Assembly (NCBI GenBank): GCA_032719365.1
Contig: CM064867.1
Coordinates: 69,376,136-69,440,135, forward strand
Direction: 5' to 3'
DNA from: Prinsepia uniflora
Lineage: Eukaryota > Streptophyta > Magnoliopsida > Rosales > Rosaceae
DNA: 64,000 nucleotides
The position numbers and the translations under genes are program-made. The notes beneath the pieces were generated by a model. It made no database searches. It worked only from the letters and a program-made list of their open reading frames with translations, and was not told where the DNA came from. Each line of letters opens with the position of its first letter. The stretch's first letter is position 1. Below are positions 11,508 through 24,448 of the stretch, piece after piece.

Positions 11508-12681
11508 TTCAACCCTTCTTAAAGAATTTCGTCCTCAAAATTCACATTGACACAAATCCACATTGCGAAAAAGAATAATACTCCTCCAACTCGAGGCTTA
11601 TACGTGTCCACGTACACATCCAACATCCATCCACAATAATCATACCAAAATCAAACGTTACTCGATGTTAACTACGATCCAACGGTCAATGACGAAACTC
11701 GGCTCAATCTTGTTGACCATACCCGATAGGTGCGTGGCCACCCTGCCATAGAACTCCAAAACTCAATTCTCAAGTCTCGCTCTAGGTATCGACACTCATC
11801 GTTCTCACCTGCCATCCACGCTGGTGCACTTAGAACCCAATCTGAAAATTGGTTTCTCCCACTGAGCAATCACAAGTCCTCTGTCACTAGATGGTCTCTA
11901 ACCGTCAATAATAACTATGACCAACCGTCGTGTCAAGTCGGTAACTCATCGACTCCACTGTTTCCATTCAAGTTCCTTATCCACATCTGACTCGTACCAA
12001 AGTCCTCTTACAATACCTCGTATCACCCAACAACCAACGCTGTGATCCTGACTCCTCTCGAATACTTTCTATAGTGATAATCACAAATACGTTTTTCTAG
12101 GGTTCCTCTAGCCAACCAAGGCCTTGAGTTCCAAGCTTGCACAACAATTGAACCCTCTAAAGCCACTCTGTGCTAGAGCACAATATTCGATGCCCAGTCC
12201 TAGTTCTCATTGAACAATCAACATTGGATCCAATCCGATTACCATACCGTGTCCGTCCCGAATTCAATATGATGATTGTGCCACTACAATCAGAGTGATC
12301 AACACTCAAAAATTACACCACCCAACATGCACTACTCACAGGTTCACACACATCACACAATCACATTGGCACTACACATACGCACGCCTAAGGACTGCAC
12401 TCACGCAACATCTGAGCTACGTCTGGGGACTGCACACGCACCATCCAGACATGTACTAGTATCCACAATTAAGTCCACACATACCACTTCAATCTCGGAT
12501 CCAATCCGACAATCATATGGCTACCATGCCAAACATGATCCAACATTAGAACATGTCTGTTCGATCTTCACTTTGGACAGATCGTATACCAATACACAAA
12601 GTCCTCTTTGAGTTCTCGTGGTCACCTGACCACCTCCAGAGACAATCCAACCAGTTCACTAACCAATCCACTTTCAGATTA
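11508..12681 (-). mobile_element. Decayed 3' internal region of a minus-strand LTR element
   Basis: The first 30 bp hold a degenerate polypurine tract and the TTTTGAGGACGAAATTC phrase that precedes gypsy 3' LTRs. Beyond that no pol motif could be recognised in any frame, and only short ORFs without similarity occur. It is bounded on the right by the start of the tandem array near 12682. It may be an untranslated 3' internal region or pol too decayed to read; nothing else is visible. Confidence 0.45.
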
Positions 12682-12864
12682 TGCTCGCGTACGAAGCTTG
12701 TGAAGTATGAATAACAATTATACCTTATTGTAAACATGAGATAAATACACAAAATATTATATCATAAGTTTTAGTGGATTAAAGTTATTGTAGAAAGAAT
12801 AATACTAAAGTGAAAGATTTGATAATTTTCATATCAATTTAAAAATATACTTGATAATATACAC

Positions 12865-15847
12865 TATAACGACTCGTCCCAAATTTATGGGATTAATTAA
12901 GAATTAATTAAGGATTAGTGAGACTAATCGGGATTTAGTCGAGAATTATCAGACGTTCGGGGTGAAATTACGATTTTGCCCCTAGATGAGGGTCAAAAGT
13001 AGACTTTTGACCCGGGATGTCCAATGCACGTGGACCAACGACCGTTAGGTAGGTCGAGTCAATAAAAGTTCGTAGATAGGTGGCACGTCAAATTCGGACA
13101 TTCGACGGGAAAGTTACGGGTAACGGAAGGTCTTGGGTGCTATTGCATGATTTACGAGGAAGCGAGCATTTGTCCTGTTGTGGGCCCGGATATTTGTTTC
13201 AGGCCCAATGGAAGAGTGACAAGTGTCCCTCCCTTGCTGGATCGATTGAGGACCCTTGAGAGTGACTGGGGATGAGTGAGGGACTGAGAGACATCGTGGG
13301 AGGCGGCAAGACTGCCGTGGACGACAGAGATCACGGCTAGAAACAGGTAACCCGAAATCGTTTTGAGTTTTAAAATTGGGTTTCTAGTTTTGGACGTTTG
13401 GGGTGACTTTCGTTGATTGGGTTGTGTTTTTGGTGATTGTACAAGTCGCTGGGGATCAAAAGCAAGGGATGAGGACGGCGGAGCAGCTCAGGCAGGGAGC
13501 TGAAAATTGGGTCGTCACTGTTCATCCTTAAACATGTGAGATTTCGATTGATTTTCCTAGTTTTAATTAGGGGGATCTCTTCTTGGGGATTGGACGATCA
13601 CATAAGGACTAACAACTTCGAACACGGGTTAGAACTGAAGAAATAGTGGCAGAGTCGGGTAGTAGGTCTGCACAACCTGTTTATAGGACCCGTCGAGAGG
13701 TTAGGGGTGATGATGTCATCAGCTGATGTCATCACCTATCAGATTATCATGTGATGTGGCCCATTGGGGGATGGACACGTGGTAGTTGTCAGTGCCTAGT
13801 CATCCTGACGTGTCAATGACGTAGACTAATGAGATGGTGCCATGTCTCACTAACCTATTAGACAACTAGACCAGTGAGCTCCTGACACATGGCACTATCA
13901 GTTGACACATGTCAGATGTTAGAGTGTTAGAGATAACGTCATGTTGACATCAGCAGTGACATCAGCGTTGACTTTGATCGTTGACTACTGACGTCAGCGT
14001 TGACTTTGCTGACGTTAGCGTCAACTTTTTAGGCAAGTTGACTTTTACTTTGACCCACGTGTGGGGATGCATGGGCACGTATTTTGAGGTCGAACCTAGA
14101 CCATTTTAAAGGTTTCGATGATACGAATCCAATGGCGGTGGTTTCGAATCTATTGGAGATCGGAAGGTTGGTTAAATTGGGGTTTAAAGCCTAAGGAAGC
14201 GTGTCTGGGACAGGTTGACTTTCCGGGAATGTTGGAGGTTCTTGATTAGGACTTGTCTAGGTTAATAGTAACCTTTGAGTATGATTTGGACAGGTCTAGA
14301 CGTCCTAGAGAGTATGGTTTAACCCTGGAGAGGCTGATGGCATGTGAATCGAGGCGCAGCGTGGAAGGTCTGTGAGTGGAATTTTTTTCTGAATATGATG
14401 CATGCATAAAAGTTTTATATGTGTTTGTGAACATGATTTGAGATGCCATGAGTGCATGTGATTTAAATATGATTTGTTTGGCATTTTGGTAGAAAATGTG
14501 TTATTGCACGTAGTTCGAGATTTCTATTTTATATAATGTTTGGGCTTCGGTCGAGTGTACTACGTGCATGTGTTTTATGTGATTTCAACGGTTCCACGGA
14601 GAGGCGTGAAACTGAGGAACTGATTTACGATTTTAGAGGATTTCACAGAGATGCGTGATATCAAGATTCAGGCATGAGTCCCAGTTGAATGACCTTGACT
14701 CGGATTGAAGTCAAAGATGATTTTGAAAGTGTTTTGAAAATGAGAAATGGATTTCGAACTTGGAAATATCTTTCGGGCATATGACCCAGTTGATTTGAAG
14801 TGTGACTTAAAGTATAGTCAAACGTGAGATAATTCGGGCTATGACCCAGTTATGAGATTTATGAAAGATATTTTGGGTATGAGACCCAGTTGTCAATTTG
14901 ACACGATTCGAGGAATCTTGGATTATCTTTCAAGCATGAGACTCAATTGTGGATTTGATAGGATTCGAGGAATCTTGGGATATGAAGTGTCGTTGGACAC
15001 TAGTTTTCCGGTTGTTACCCATTTGGTGATATTACGTGCTTGAGGCCCTATTGAAGAGATTACGGGTTAGAGTCCCGGTCGATGATGATGACATTCGGGT
15101 TTGAGTCCTGGGTGATATGACGCTCACCTCTAGACTGCAGATGTGTTCCTTCCAGAGAGGTCACGATGAACTGCCTGTTGTCGAGCAGCTGCTGGAGGCT
15201 ATGGCCGAGGGAGACTCGACTTAGGAGTGCTGATGTTATTCTCTGAGATCGATCGATGATGTGTTCACGATGATCTAGAGATGGTCGCATCGGGTGATTT
15301 GTTCACGGCGACATGCTAGGAATGTGTGCGGTCCTGAACTATTTGCACATGTGCTAGGATTGGAATCGTGATTTACACTGAGATGATGAGTGGATGAGTT
15401 CCCACGTGGTTTCATAGTGGGACTGATGTCCCCCATGGCATTCGGTTTTGGGCTAAGACCCTACTGACGTAATGGCTTCGATTGAGAAGCATTTTTCACT
15501 AGATTTGATTTGGAGAGCAATATGTCTTGCTTCCGAGAAAGTATTTGAAATGCTGTTTTATCATGCATGGATGCTTTTACGTGAAGGGTATAAATTTCTT
15601 TTTGAATAAATTGATTTTATAAACTGTTATTTTTGTCCACTCACAGCTTTTATGGTTTTAATACCCTTCGGGTTGATAGCGGATGCGAGCTGTAGCAAAG
15701 ATCGAGACATCACATACCACCACCGATCTTGGCGTACTCTGGCTAACCCCAAGAGGGTGAGGAGTTTATCCCTAGTCTGACACGCGGTGTCAGACGGGAG
15801 CAGACACATTCCGTGATAATACAAGGGGATTGGGATGGGTCCTGTCA
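12865..15847 (+). mobile_element. Complete solo LTR inside the array's left edge, TSD TACAC
   Basis: The LTR starts TATAACGACTCGTCCC (TG decayed to TA) and ends GGGATGGGTCCTGTCA, 2,983 bp. The preceding TACAC (12860-12864) is repeated after it (15848-15852). Removing one copy restores array sequence GATAATATACACACTAGTCAAA, matching intact units (GACAATATACACGCTAGTCGAA). It carries CTGTGAGTGGA (14370-14380), GTCCACTCACAG (15635-15646), a TATA-like GGGTATAAAT (about 15588) and ATGACCCAGTT repeats (14690-14950). No gene is visible in it. Confidence 0.93.
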
Positions 15848-17097
15848 TACACACTAGTCAAATTTTTGTTATTTAAATGATTATGAATTTCTATCACATG
15901 GAAGATACCCTGGGTTATGCTTATTCCTTGCGAAGTGACGATTTATATACAATTATGTGATTGGAAAGTGAAAGAAAACATAATCACTCGGTGATTCTAA
16001 TAAAACACTAAAAACTTATTATGTTTTTGGAGTTGAGCATTTTAGCTTACCACACTCACAAATCCCCTCATATTGACATGTATTGTGCAATTTAAATAAC
16101 AATTGAGTTTTCAAATATTGTATAATTTAAATGACATTAGGTTTTAATACAAATGTCACTCTATATAAGGCATATTTGTACGGCTTTCATTTTCAACCTT
16201 ATAAATTTCAATTTGACCATTTAACCATTAGGAGTTTTACGTTTTAAACAATTCAAGTGAAACTTCAAAATTTCATATGATTACTCAACAAATTAATCAT
16301 GCACGTGCTTCTCACATGAAGCGTATTTGTACATACTCCACATTATTGCTCCTCACTTCATCACTTCCCAATGGTTTTGTTTAATTTCATCCAGAAATCA
16401 ATAAGCATTTTAATCAAATTTAAATTATCGGTAATTATTCAAGTATGCAAACACAGTGGATTGGAAAGGGGATCAAATATCAAAGGGGTCCAAATAATAT
16501 CAAATGTGACGAAAATACCACACCTTATGGGAAGCACAAGTTTTGGTTTAGTCAAATATTTGATGAAAACACAATAATGCCATTCAATATTTGAAAATAC
16601 TATGTAGGAGATTAAAATCATTCAACGTTACCTCTTTACACTTTTGTATACAATTTACAACTGTACGCAACACGTGTACAATGATGTCTATCTCCTAATA
16701 CTTTACGTTGAAAGCGTTTTAATAAATTATATAAATATTTGGCAGATAAGTTAATACGAGTTTTCAAACAAATTAATGGTTTCAATCATATTCAGATGTT
16801 TTCATGATGAGATATTAGTAATGAAGTTGAAAATCAAAAGATTTTTTAAAAAAATTTTAAAATTCAAAACAAGTTACTTGTAACTTCATAAAATTGACAA
16901 CTGACTATATGTTTTAATTATAACAAAGAAGGCTAAATCTTAAAAACACCTTATATTTACCAATTCAAATAATTTAAATATTATTTTTCCTTCAATAATT
17001 AAAAATGTATAATTATCTAGATATTATGAATGTCTAATTTTTGTACATCATCACATATATATAAATCTAGAATATCTATCCCATATTTACAAGCATT
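15848..17097 (+). repeat. Degenerate spacer of the leftmost array unit
   Basis: The sequence is colinear with the spacers of interior units (GGTTATGCTTATTC, CACGTGCTTCTCACATGAAGCG, TTACTTGTAACTTC) but is the most divergent copy. It ends with the promoter of copy 1, where the TATA-like TATATAAAT (17058-17066) lies only about 40 bp from the old start codon. About 59 bp of the usual leader, including the CCATCGCACAAGC segment, is deleted. No gene is seen in it. Confidence 0.85.
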
Positions 17098-17457
17098 ATA
17101 GCCAGGAAAAATGTCATCCAAGTTATGATCATTCTATTTTTAGTTAGTCAATCTATCCCACCATCAAAGGCCTTAGATGGAAAGAGTTTGGATGAATGCA
17201 GAAAACATTTCTCTCAACAGTATGCACGGGAAGTGTTCAATGATATTTTTGAAGGAGCGAGTATTGTTAGCAGCCATTGCCGTCGAGAACTTGTGTTGTT
17301 GGGAAAAACATGTCATGATGGTCTTGTTAATTTCGCCCTCGAACACCAAAAATCAGGAGCTAGCAAAACTCAAGTTTTAGCAAAGAGTCTTCAAGTTTGG
17401 AATCGATGTGTCGTTGTTGCACGTTCACCTGTTTCATCTCCTTCTTACGATAATTAA
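17098..17457 (+). pseudogene. Copy 1: decayed secreted six-Cys (prolamin-like) gene
   Basis: The reading frame is complete to the stop, but the usual ATG is ATA (17098-17100). The next in-frame ATG (17125) would give 110 residues with a shortened yet still hydrophobic leader (MIILFLVSQS). Two of the six cysteines are gone: Cys42 is Tyr (QQYARE) and Cys62 is Arg (HCRRE). The C-terminus ends SYDN instead of SYEY. Together with the shortened leader this indicates a non-functional edge copy, though a protein from 17125 cannot be excluded. Confidence 0.8.
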
Positions 17458-18933
17458 TTAAATTACATGCAAATTTTGCATGTGTACGATGCTAGTGAAG
17501 TATGAATAAAAATGATACGTTATTGCTGACATGAGATCAATATTTAAAATATTAAATCTTAAATTTTAGTGGATCAAAGTTATTGTAGAAAAAATAATAC
17601 TAAAGATGACAATTTTCATATCAATTTGAAAATATACTTGACAATATACACGCTAGTCGAATTTTTGTTATTGAAATCAATGTGAATATCTTTCACTTGG
17701 GAGCTACCCTGGGTTATGCTTATTCTGTGCCAAGTGATGAATTACGTACAATTATGAGATTGGAAAATGGAAGAAAACATAGTCACTTGGTGATTCCAAT
17801 AATACACCGAAAACTTATTATGATTTTCGAGTTGACCATTTGGGCTCACCACTCTCACAAATCCACTCTCAGTGACATGTATCGTTCAATTTAAATAACA
17901 TTGAGTTTTCAAATATTGTATAATTTAAATGACATTGAGTTATAGTCCAAATGTCACTCTATATCCACTGTATTTGTACGATTTTCATTTTCGACCATAT
18001 AAATTTGAGTTTGGCCCTTTATCCTCTGGGAGTTTTGCGTTTTAAACAATTCAGGTGAAACTTTAAAATTTCGTATGATTAGTCAACAAAATAACCAAGC
18101 ACGTGCTTCTCACATGAAGCGTATTTGTAGATCTTCCACATTATTGCTCTTCTACTCATCCGGAAATCTATAAGCATTTTAATCAAATTTAAATTTTTGT
18201 TAATTTGGCAAGTACGCAAAGACGGTTGATTGGAGAGGGAAGCGAAAGTCAAGGGGATCCAAATAATATCAAATGTGACGAAAATACCAATCTTCACGGG
18301 AAGGACAAGTTGGGTTTAGTCAAATATTTGATGAAAACACAATAATGCCATTAAGTATTTGAAAATACCATGTAGGATTCTAAAATGATTCAACGTTACA
18401 TCTTTAAACTTGTGTATTGAATTTACTAGTGTACCCAATGCGTGTACAGTGATGCCTAAGTCCTAACACTTTACGTTGAAAGTGTTCTAATAAATTTATA
18501 ATTATATAAATATTTGGCAGATAAGTTAATATGAGTTTGCTTGCAAATTAATGGTTTGAATTATATTCAAACGTCTTTGATGATGAGAAATATTAGTTAT
18601 GAAGTTGGAAATCAATAATTATTTTTGATTGTTTTAAATCTCAAAATAAGTTACTTGTAACTTCATAAAATTGATAACTTACTATTTGTTTTATTTATAC
18701 CAAAGAAGGCTAAAACTTAAAAACTCCCTATATTTACTAATTCGAATAAGTTAAATGTTATTTTTGTTTCAATAGTTATAAATGCTTAAGTTTCTTGATA
18801 TTATGAATGTCTAATTCTTCTACATCTTCACCTGTATATAAATATAGAATACCAATCTTATAAACAACACAATTCCATCGCACAAGCAATATCCGAGAAA
18901 AAAAACATTCAACCATTTTTATTTACAAGCATT

Positions 18934-19293
18934 ATGGCCGGGAAAAATGTCATGCAAGTTATGGTCATTCTATTTTTAGTTAGTCAATCTATCCCACCAT
19001 CAGAGGCTTTAGATGGAAAGAGTTTGGATGAATGCAGAAAACATTTCTCTCAACAGTGTGCACGGGAAGTGTTCAATGAAATTTTTGAAGGAGCGAGTAT
19101 TGTTAGCAACCATTGCTGTCGAGAACTTGTGTTGTTGGGAAAAACATGTCTTGACGGTCTTGTTAATTTCGCCCTCGAACACCAAAAATCAGGAGCTTGC
19201 AAAACTCAAGTTTTAGCAAAGAGTCTTCAAGTTTGGAATCGATGTGTCGCTGTTGCACGTTCACCTGTTTCTTCTCCTTCTTACGAATATTAA
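18934..19293 (+). CDS. Copy 2: small secreted cysteine-rich protein, prolamin-like (ECA1/DD11-like)
   Basis: This is the first intact copy, 119 residues in one exon. Residues 1-25 form a signal peptide (hydrophobic VMVILFLVSQSI, likely cleavage after PPSEA), so the product should be secreted. The family pattern is Cys34, Cys42, Cys61-Cys62, Cys72, Cys104 (C-X7-C-X18-CC-X9-C-X31-C). The motifs LDEC, REVF, HCCREL, GKTCHD and QVWNRC match my knowledge of the plant prolamin-like PF05617 proteins (ECA1 gametogenesis-related, DD11-like). Some relatives act in egg-cell or synergid signalling, so a reproductive role is inferred only. The start is set by the signal peptide and the TATA box at 18835. 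Changes from the array consensus: D49E, G54A, S59N, H73L, S89C (a seventh cysteine) and V106A. A non-specific lipid-transfer-like protein is the main alternative. Confidence 0.9.
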   Translation: MAGKNVMQVMVILFLVSQSIPPSEALDGKSLDECRKHFSQQCAREVFNEIFEGASIVSNHCCRELVLLGKTCLDGLVNFALEHQKSGACKTQVLAKSLQVWNRCVAVARSPVSSPSYEY

Positions 19294-20774
19294 TTAAATT
19301 ACATGCAAATTTTGCATGTGTGCGATGCTAGTGAAGTATGAATAACAATTATACGTTATTGTTGACATGAGATCAATATTTAAAATATTAAATCTTAAAT
19401 TTTAGTGGATCAAAGTTATTGTAGAAAAAATAATACTAAAGTGAAAGAGATGACAATTTTCATATCAATTTGAAAATATGCTTTACAATATACACGCTAG
19501 TCGAATTTTTGTTATTGAAATCAATGTGAATATCTTTCACTTGGGAGCTACCCCAGGTTATGCTTATTCTGTGCCAAGTGATGAATTACTTACAATTATG
19601 AGATTGGAAAATGGAAGAAAACATAGTCACTTGGTGATTCCAATAATACATCGAAAACTTATTATGATTTTGGAGTTGACCATTCGGGCTCACCACTCTC
19701 ACAAATCCACTATCAGTGACATGTATCGTTCAATTTAAATAACATTGAGTTTTAAAATATTGTATAATTTAAATGAAATTGAGTTTTAGTCCAAATGTCA
19801 CTCTATATCCACCGTATTTGTACGATTTTCATTTTCGACCATATAAATTTGAGTATGGCCCTTTATCCTCTGGGAGTTTTGCGTTTTAAACAATTCAGGT
19901 GAAACTTTAAAATTTCGTATGATTAGTCAACAAAATAACCAAGCACGTGCTTCTCACATGAAGCGTATTTGTAGATCTTCCACATTATTGCTCGTCTACT
20001 CATCCGGAAATCTATAAGCATTTTAATCAAATTTAAATTTTTGTTAATTAGGCAAGTACACAAAGACGGTGGATTGGAGAGGGAAGCGAAAGTCAAGGGG
20101 ATCCAAATAATATCAAATGTGACGAAAATACCACTCTTCATGGGAAGCACAAATTTGGTTTAGTCAAATATTTGATGAAAACACAATAATGCCATTAAGT
20201 ATTTGAAAATACCATGTAGGAGACTAAAATGATTCAACGTTACATCTTTAAACTTGTGTATTGAATTTAGTGTACCCAATGCGTGTACAGTGATGCCTAA
20301 GTCCTAACACTTTACGTTGAAAGTGTTCTAATAAATTTATAATTATATAAATATTTGGCAGATAAGTTTATATGAGTTTGCTTTCAAATTAATGGTTTGA
20401 ATTATATTCAAACGTCTTTGATGATGAGAAATATTAGTTATGAAGTTGGAAATCAATAATTATTTTTGATTGTTTTAAATCTCAAAATAAGTTACTTGTA
20501 ACTTCATAAAATTGATAACTTACTATTTGTTTTATTTATACCAAAGAAGGCTAAAACTTAAAAACTCCCTATATTTACTAATTCGAATAAGTTAAATGTT
20601 ATTTTTGCTTCAATAGTTATAAATGCTTAGGTTTCCTGATATTATGAATGTCTAATTCTTCTACATCTTTACCTGTATATAAATATAGAATATCCATCTT
20701 AAATACAATACAATTCCATCGCACAAGCAATATCCGAGAAAAAAAACATTCAACCATTTTTATTTACAAGTATT

Positions 20775-21134
20775 ATGGCCGAGAAAAATGTCATGCAAGT
20801 TATGGTCATTCTATTTTTAGTTAGTCAATCTATTCCACCATCAGAGGCTTTAGATGGAAAGAGTTTGGATGAATGCAGAAAACATTTCTCTCAACAGTGT
20901 GCACGGGAAGTGTTTAATGATATTTTTGAAGGAGCGAGTATTGTTAGCAACCATTGCTGTCGAGAACTTGTGTTGTTGGGAAAAACATGTCATGACGGTC
21001 TTGTCAATTTCGCCCTCGAACACCAAAAATCAGGAGCTAGCAAAACTCAAGTTTTAGCAAAGAGTCTTCAAGTTTGGAATCGATGTGTCGCTGTTGCACG
21101 TTCACCTGTTTCATCTCCTTCTTACGAATATTAA
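20775..21134 (+). CDS. Copy 3: secreted six-Cys prolamin-like protein
   Basis: Intact, with all six cysteines. Changes from consensus are G3E in the leader, G54A, S59N and V106A. The last three are shared with copies 2 and 4 and mark the left-edge subfamily. TATATAAATA lies at 20676. The palindrome after the stop is broken here (CATGCAAATTTTACATG). Confidence 0.9.
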   Translation: MAEKNVMQVMVILFLVSQSIPPSEALDGKSLDECRKHFSQQCAREVFNDIFEGASIVSNHCCRELVLLGKTCHDGLVNFALEHQKSGASKTQVLAKSLQVWNRCVAVARSPVSSPSYEY

Positions 21135-22605
21135 TTAATTTACATGCAAATTTTACATGTGTACGATGCTAGTGAAGTATGAATAACAATTATACGTTAT
21201 TGTTGACATGAGATCAATATTTAAAATATTAAATCTTAAATTTTAGTGGATCAAAGTTATTGTAGAAAAAATAATACTAAAGTGAAAGAGATGACAATTT
21301 TCATATCAATTTGAAAATATACTTGACAATATACACGCTAGTCGAATTTTTGTTATTGAAATCAATGTGAATATCTTTCACTTGGGAGCTACCCCTAGTT
21401 ATGCTTATTCCGTGCCAAGTGATGAATTACGTACAATTATGAGATTGGAAAGTGGAAGAAAACATAGTCACTTGGTGATTCCAATAATACACCAAAAACT
21501 TATTATGATTTTGGAGTTGACCATTTAGGCTCACCACTCTCATTGATAAGTATCATTCAATTTAAATAACATTGAGTTTTCAAATATTATATAATTTAAA
21601 TGACATTGAGTTTTAGTCCAAATGTCACTCTATATACACCGTATTTGTACGATTTTCATTTTCGACCATATAAATTTGAGTTTGGCCCTTTATCCTCTGG
21701 GAGTTTTACGTTTTAAACAATTCAGGTGAAACATTAAAATTTCGTATGATTAGTCAACAAAATAACCAAGCACGTGCTTCTCACATGAAGCGTATTTGTA
21801 GATCTTCCACATTATTGCTGGTCTACTCATCCGAAATCTATAAGCATTTTAATCAAATTTAAATTTTTGTCAATTAGGCAAGTACGCAAAGACGGTGGAT
21901 TGGAGAGGGAAGCGAAAGTCAAGGGGATCCGAATAATATCAAATGTGACGAAAATACCACTCTTCATGGGAAGCACAAGTTTGGTTTAGTCAAGTATTTG
22001 ATGAAAACACAATAATGCCATTAAGTATTTGAAAATACCATGTAGGAGACTAAAATGATTCAACGTTACTTCTTTAAACTTGTGTACTGAATTTACTAGT
22101 GTACCCAATGCGTGTACAGTGATGCCTAAGTCCTAACACTTTACGTTGAAAGTGTTCTAATAAATTTATAATTATATAAATATTTGGCAGATAAGTTAAT
22201 ATGAGTTTGCTTGGAAATTAATGGTTTGAATTATATTCAAACGTCTTTGATGATGAGAAATATTAGTTATGAAGTTGGAAATCAATAATTATTTTTGATT
22301 TTTTTTAAATCTCAAAATAAGTTACTTGTAACTTCATAAAATTGATAACTTACTATTTGTTTTATTTATACCAAAGAAGGCTAAAACTTAAAAACTCCCT
22401 ATATTTACTAATTCGAATAAGTTAAATGTTATTTTTGCTTCAATAGTTATAATTGCTTAAGTTTCCTGATATTATGAATGTCAAATTCTTCTACATCTTC
22501 ACCTGTATATAAATATAGAATATCAATCTTATATACAATACAATTCCATCGCACAAGCAATATCCGAGAAAAAAAAACATTCAACCATTTTTATTTACAA
22601 GCATT

Positions 22606-22965
22606 ATGGCAGGGAAAAATGTCATGCAAGTTATGGTCATTCTATTTTTAGTTAGTCAATCTATCCCACCAACAGAGGCTTTAGATGGAAAAAGTTTGGA
22701 TGAATGCAGAAAACATTTCTCTCAACAGTGTGCACGTGAAGTGTTCAATGATATTTTCGAAGGAGCGAGTATTGTTAGCAACCATTGCCGTCGAGAACTT
22801 GTGTTGTTGGGAAAAACATGTCATGACGGTCTTGTTAATTTCGCCCTCGAACACCAAAAATCAGGAGCTAGCAAAACTCTAGTTTTAGCAAGGAGTCTTC
22901 AAGTTTGGAATCGATGTGTCGCTGTTGAACGTTCACCTGTTTCATCTCCTTCTTACGAATATTAA
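22606..22965 (+). CDS. Copy 4: prolamin-like protein lacking Cys62
   Basis: The frame is full length, but the CC pair is CR (C62R), which leaves five cysteines and one unpaired partner. The same change occurs in decayed copy 1. Other changes are S23T, G54A, S59N, Q92L, K96R, V106A and A108E. TATATAAATA is at 22506. The fold is probably compromised, so this may be an early pseudogene despite its open frame. Confidence 0.8.
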   Translation: MAGKNVMQVMVILFLVSQSIPPTEALDGKSLDECRKHFSQQCAREVFNDIFEGASIVSNHCRRELVLLGKTCHDGLVNFALEHQKSGASKTLVLARSLQVWNRCVAVERSPVSSPSYEY

Positions 22966-24448
22966 TTAAATTACATGCAAATTTTGCATGTGTACGATGC
23001 TAGTGAAGTATGAATAACAATTATACGTTATTGCTGACATGAGATAAATATTTAAAATATTAAATCTTAAATTTTAGTGGATCAAAGTTATTGTAGAAAG
23101 AATAATACTAAAGTGAAAGAGATGACAATTTTCATATCAATTTGAAAATATACTTGACAATATACACGCTAGTCGAATTTTTGTTATTGAAATCAATGTG
23201 AATATCTTTCACTTGGGAGCTACCCCGGGTTATGCTTATTCTGTGCCAAGTGATGAATTACGTACAATTATGAGATTGGAAAATGGAAGAAAACATAGTC
23301 ACTTGGTGATTCCAATAATACACCGAAAACTTATTATGAATTTGGAGTTGACCATTTGGGCTCACCACTCTCACAAATCCACTCTCAGTGACATGTATCG
23401 TTCAATTTAAATAACATTGAGTTTTCAAATATTGTATAATTTAAATGACATTGAGTTTTAGTCCAAATGTCACTCTATATCCACTGTATTTGTACGATTT
23501 TCATTTTCGACCATATAAATTTGAGTTTGGCCCTTTATCCTCTGGGAGTTTTGCGTTTTAAACAATTCAGGTGAAACATTAAAATTTCGTATGATTAGTC
23601 AACAAATTAACCAAGCACGTGCTTCACACATGAAGCGTATTTGTGGATCTTCCACATTATTGCTCGTCTACTCATCCGGAAATCTATAAGCATTTTAATC
23701 AAATTTAAATTTTTGTTAATTAGGCAAGTACGCAAAGACGGTGGATTGGAGAGGGAAGCGAAAGTCAAGGGGATCCAAATAATATCAAATGTGACGAAAA
23801 TACCACTCTTCATGGGAAGCACAAGTTTGGTTCAGTCAAATATTTGATGAAAACACAATAATGCCATTAAGTATTTGAAAATACCATGTAGGAGACTAAA
23901 ATGATTCAACGTTACATCTTTAAACTTGTGTATTGAATTTACTAGTGTACCCAATGCGTGTACAGTGATGCCTAAGTCCTAACACTTTACGTTGAAAGTG
24001 TTCTGATATATTTATAATTATATAAATATTTGGCAGATAAGTTAATATGAGTTTGCTTTCAAATTAATGGTTTGAATTATATTCAAACGTCTTTGATGAT
24101 GAGAAATATTAGTTATAAAGTTGGAAATCAATAATTATTTTTGATTTTTTAAATCTCAAAATAAGTTACTTGTAACTTCATAAAATTGATAACTTACTAG
24201 TTGTTTTATTTATACCAAAGAAGGCTAAAACTTAAAAACTCCCTATATTTACTAATTCGAATAAGTTAAATGTTATTTTTGCTTCAATAGTTATAAATGC
24301 TTAAGTTTCCTGATATTATGAATGTCTAATTCTTCTACATCTTCACCTGTATATAAATATAGAATATCAATCTTATAAACAATACAATTCCATCGCACAA
24401 GCAATATCCGAGAAAAAAAACATTCAACCATTTTTATTTACAAGCATT

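Noticed and set aside
11508..12681. Possible host gene between the LTR nest and the array
   Set aside because: No frame longer than about 110 codons, no splice-and-frame pattern and no recognised motif. The 30 bp next to the LTR are retrotransposon sequence, so element debris is more likely.
23198..23410. 70-codon ORF after each array gene (MNIFHLGATPGYAYSV...)
   Set aside because: It is present in most units only because the units are nearly identical. It has premature stops in copies 3, 10, 13, 14 and 19 (for example CGA to TGA near the middle), and it is broken in the most divergent left unit. It has no signal peptide or recognised motif.
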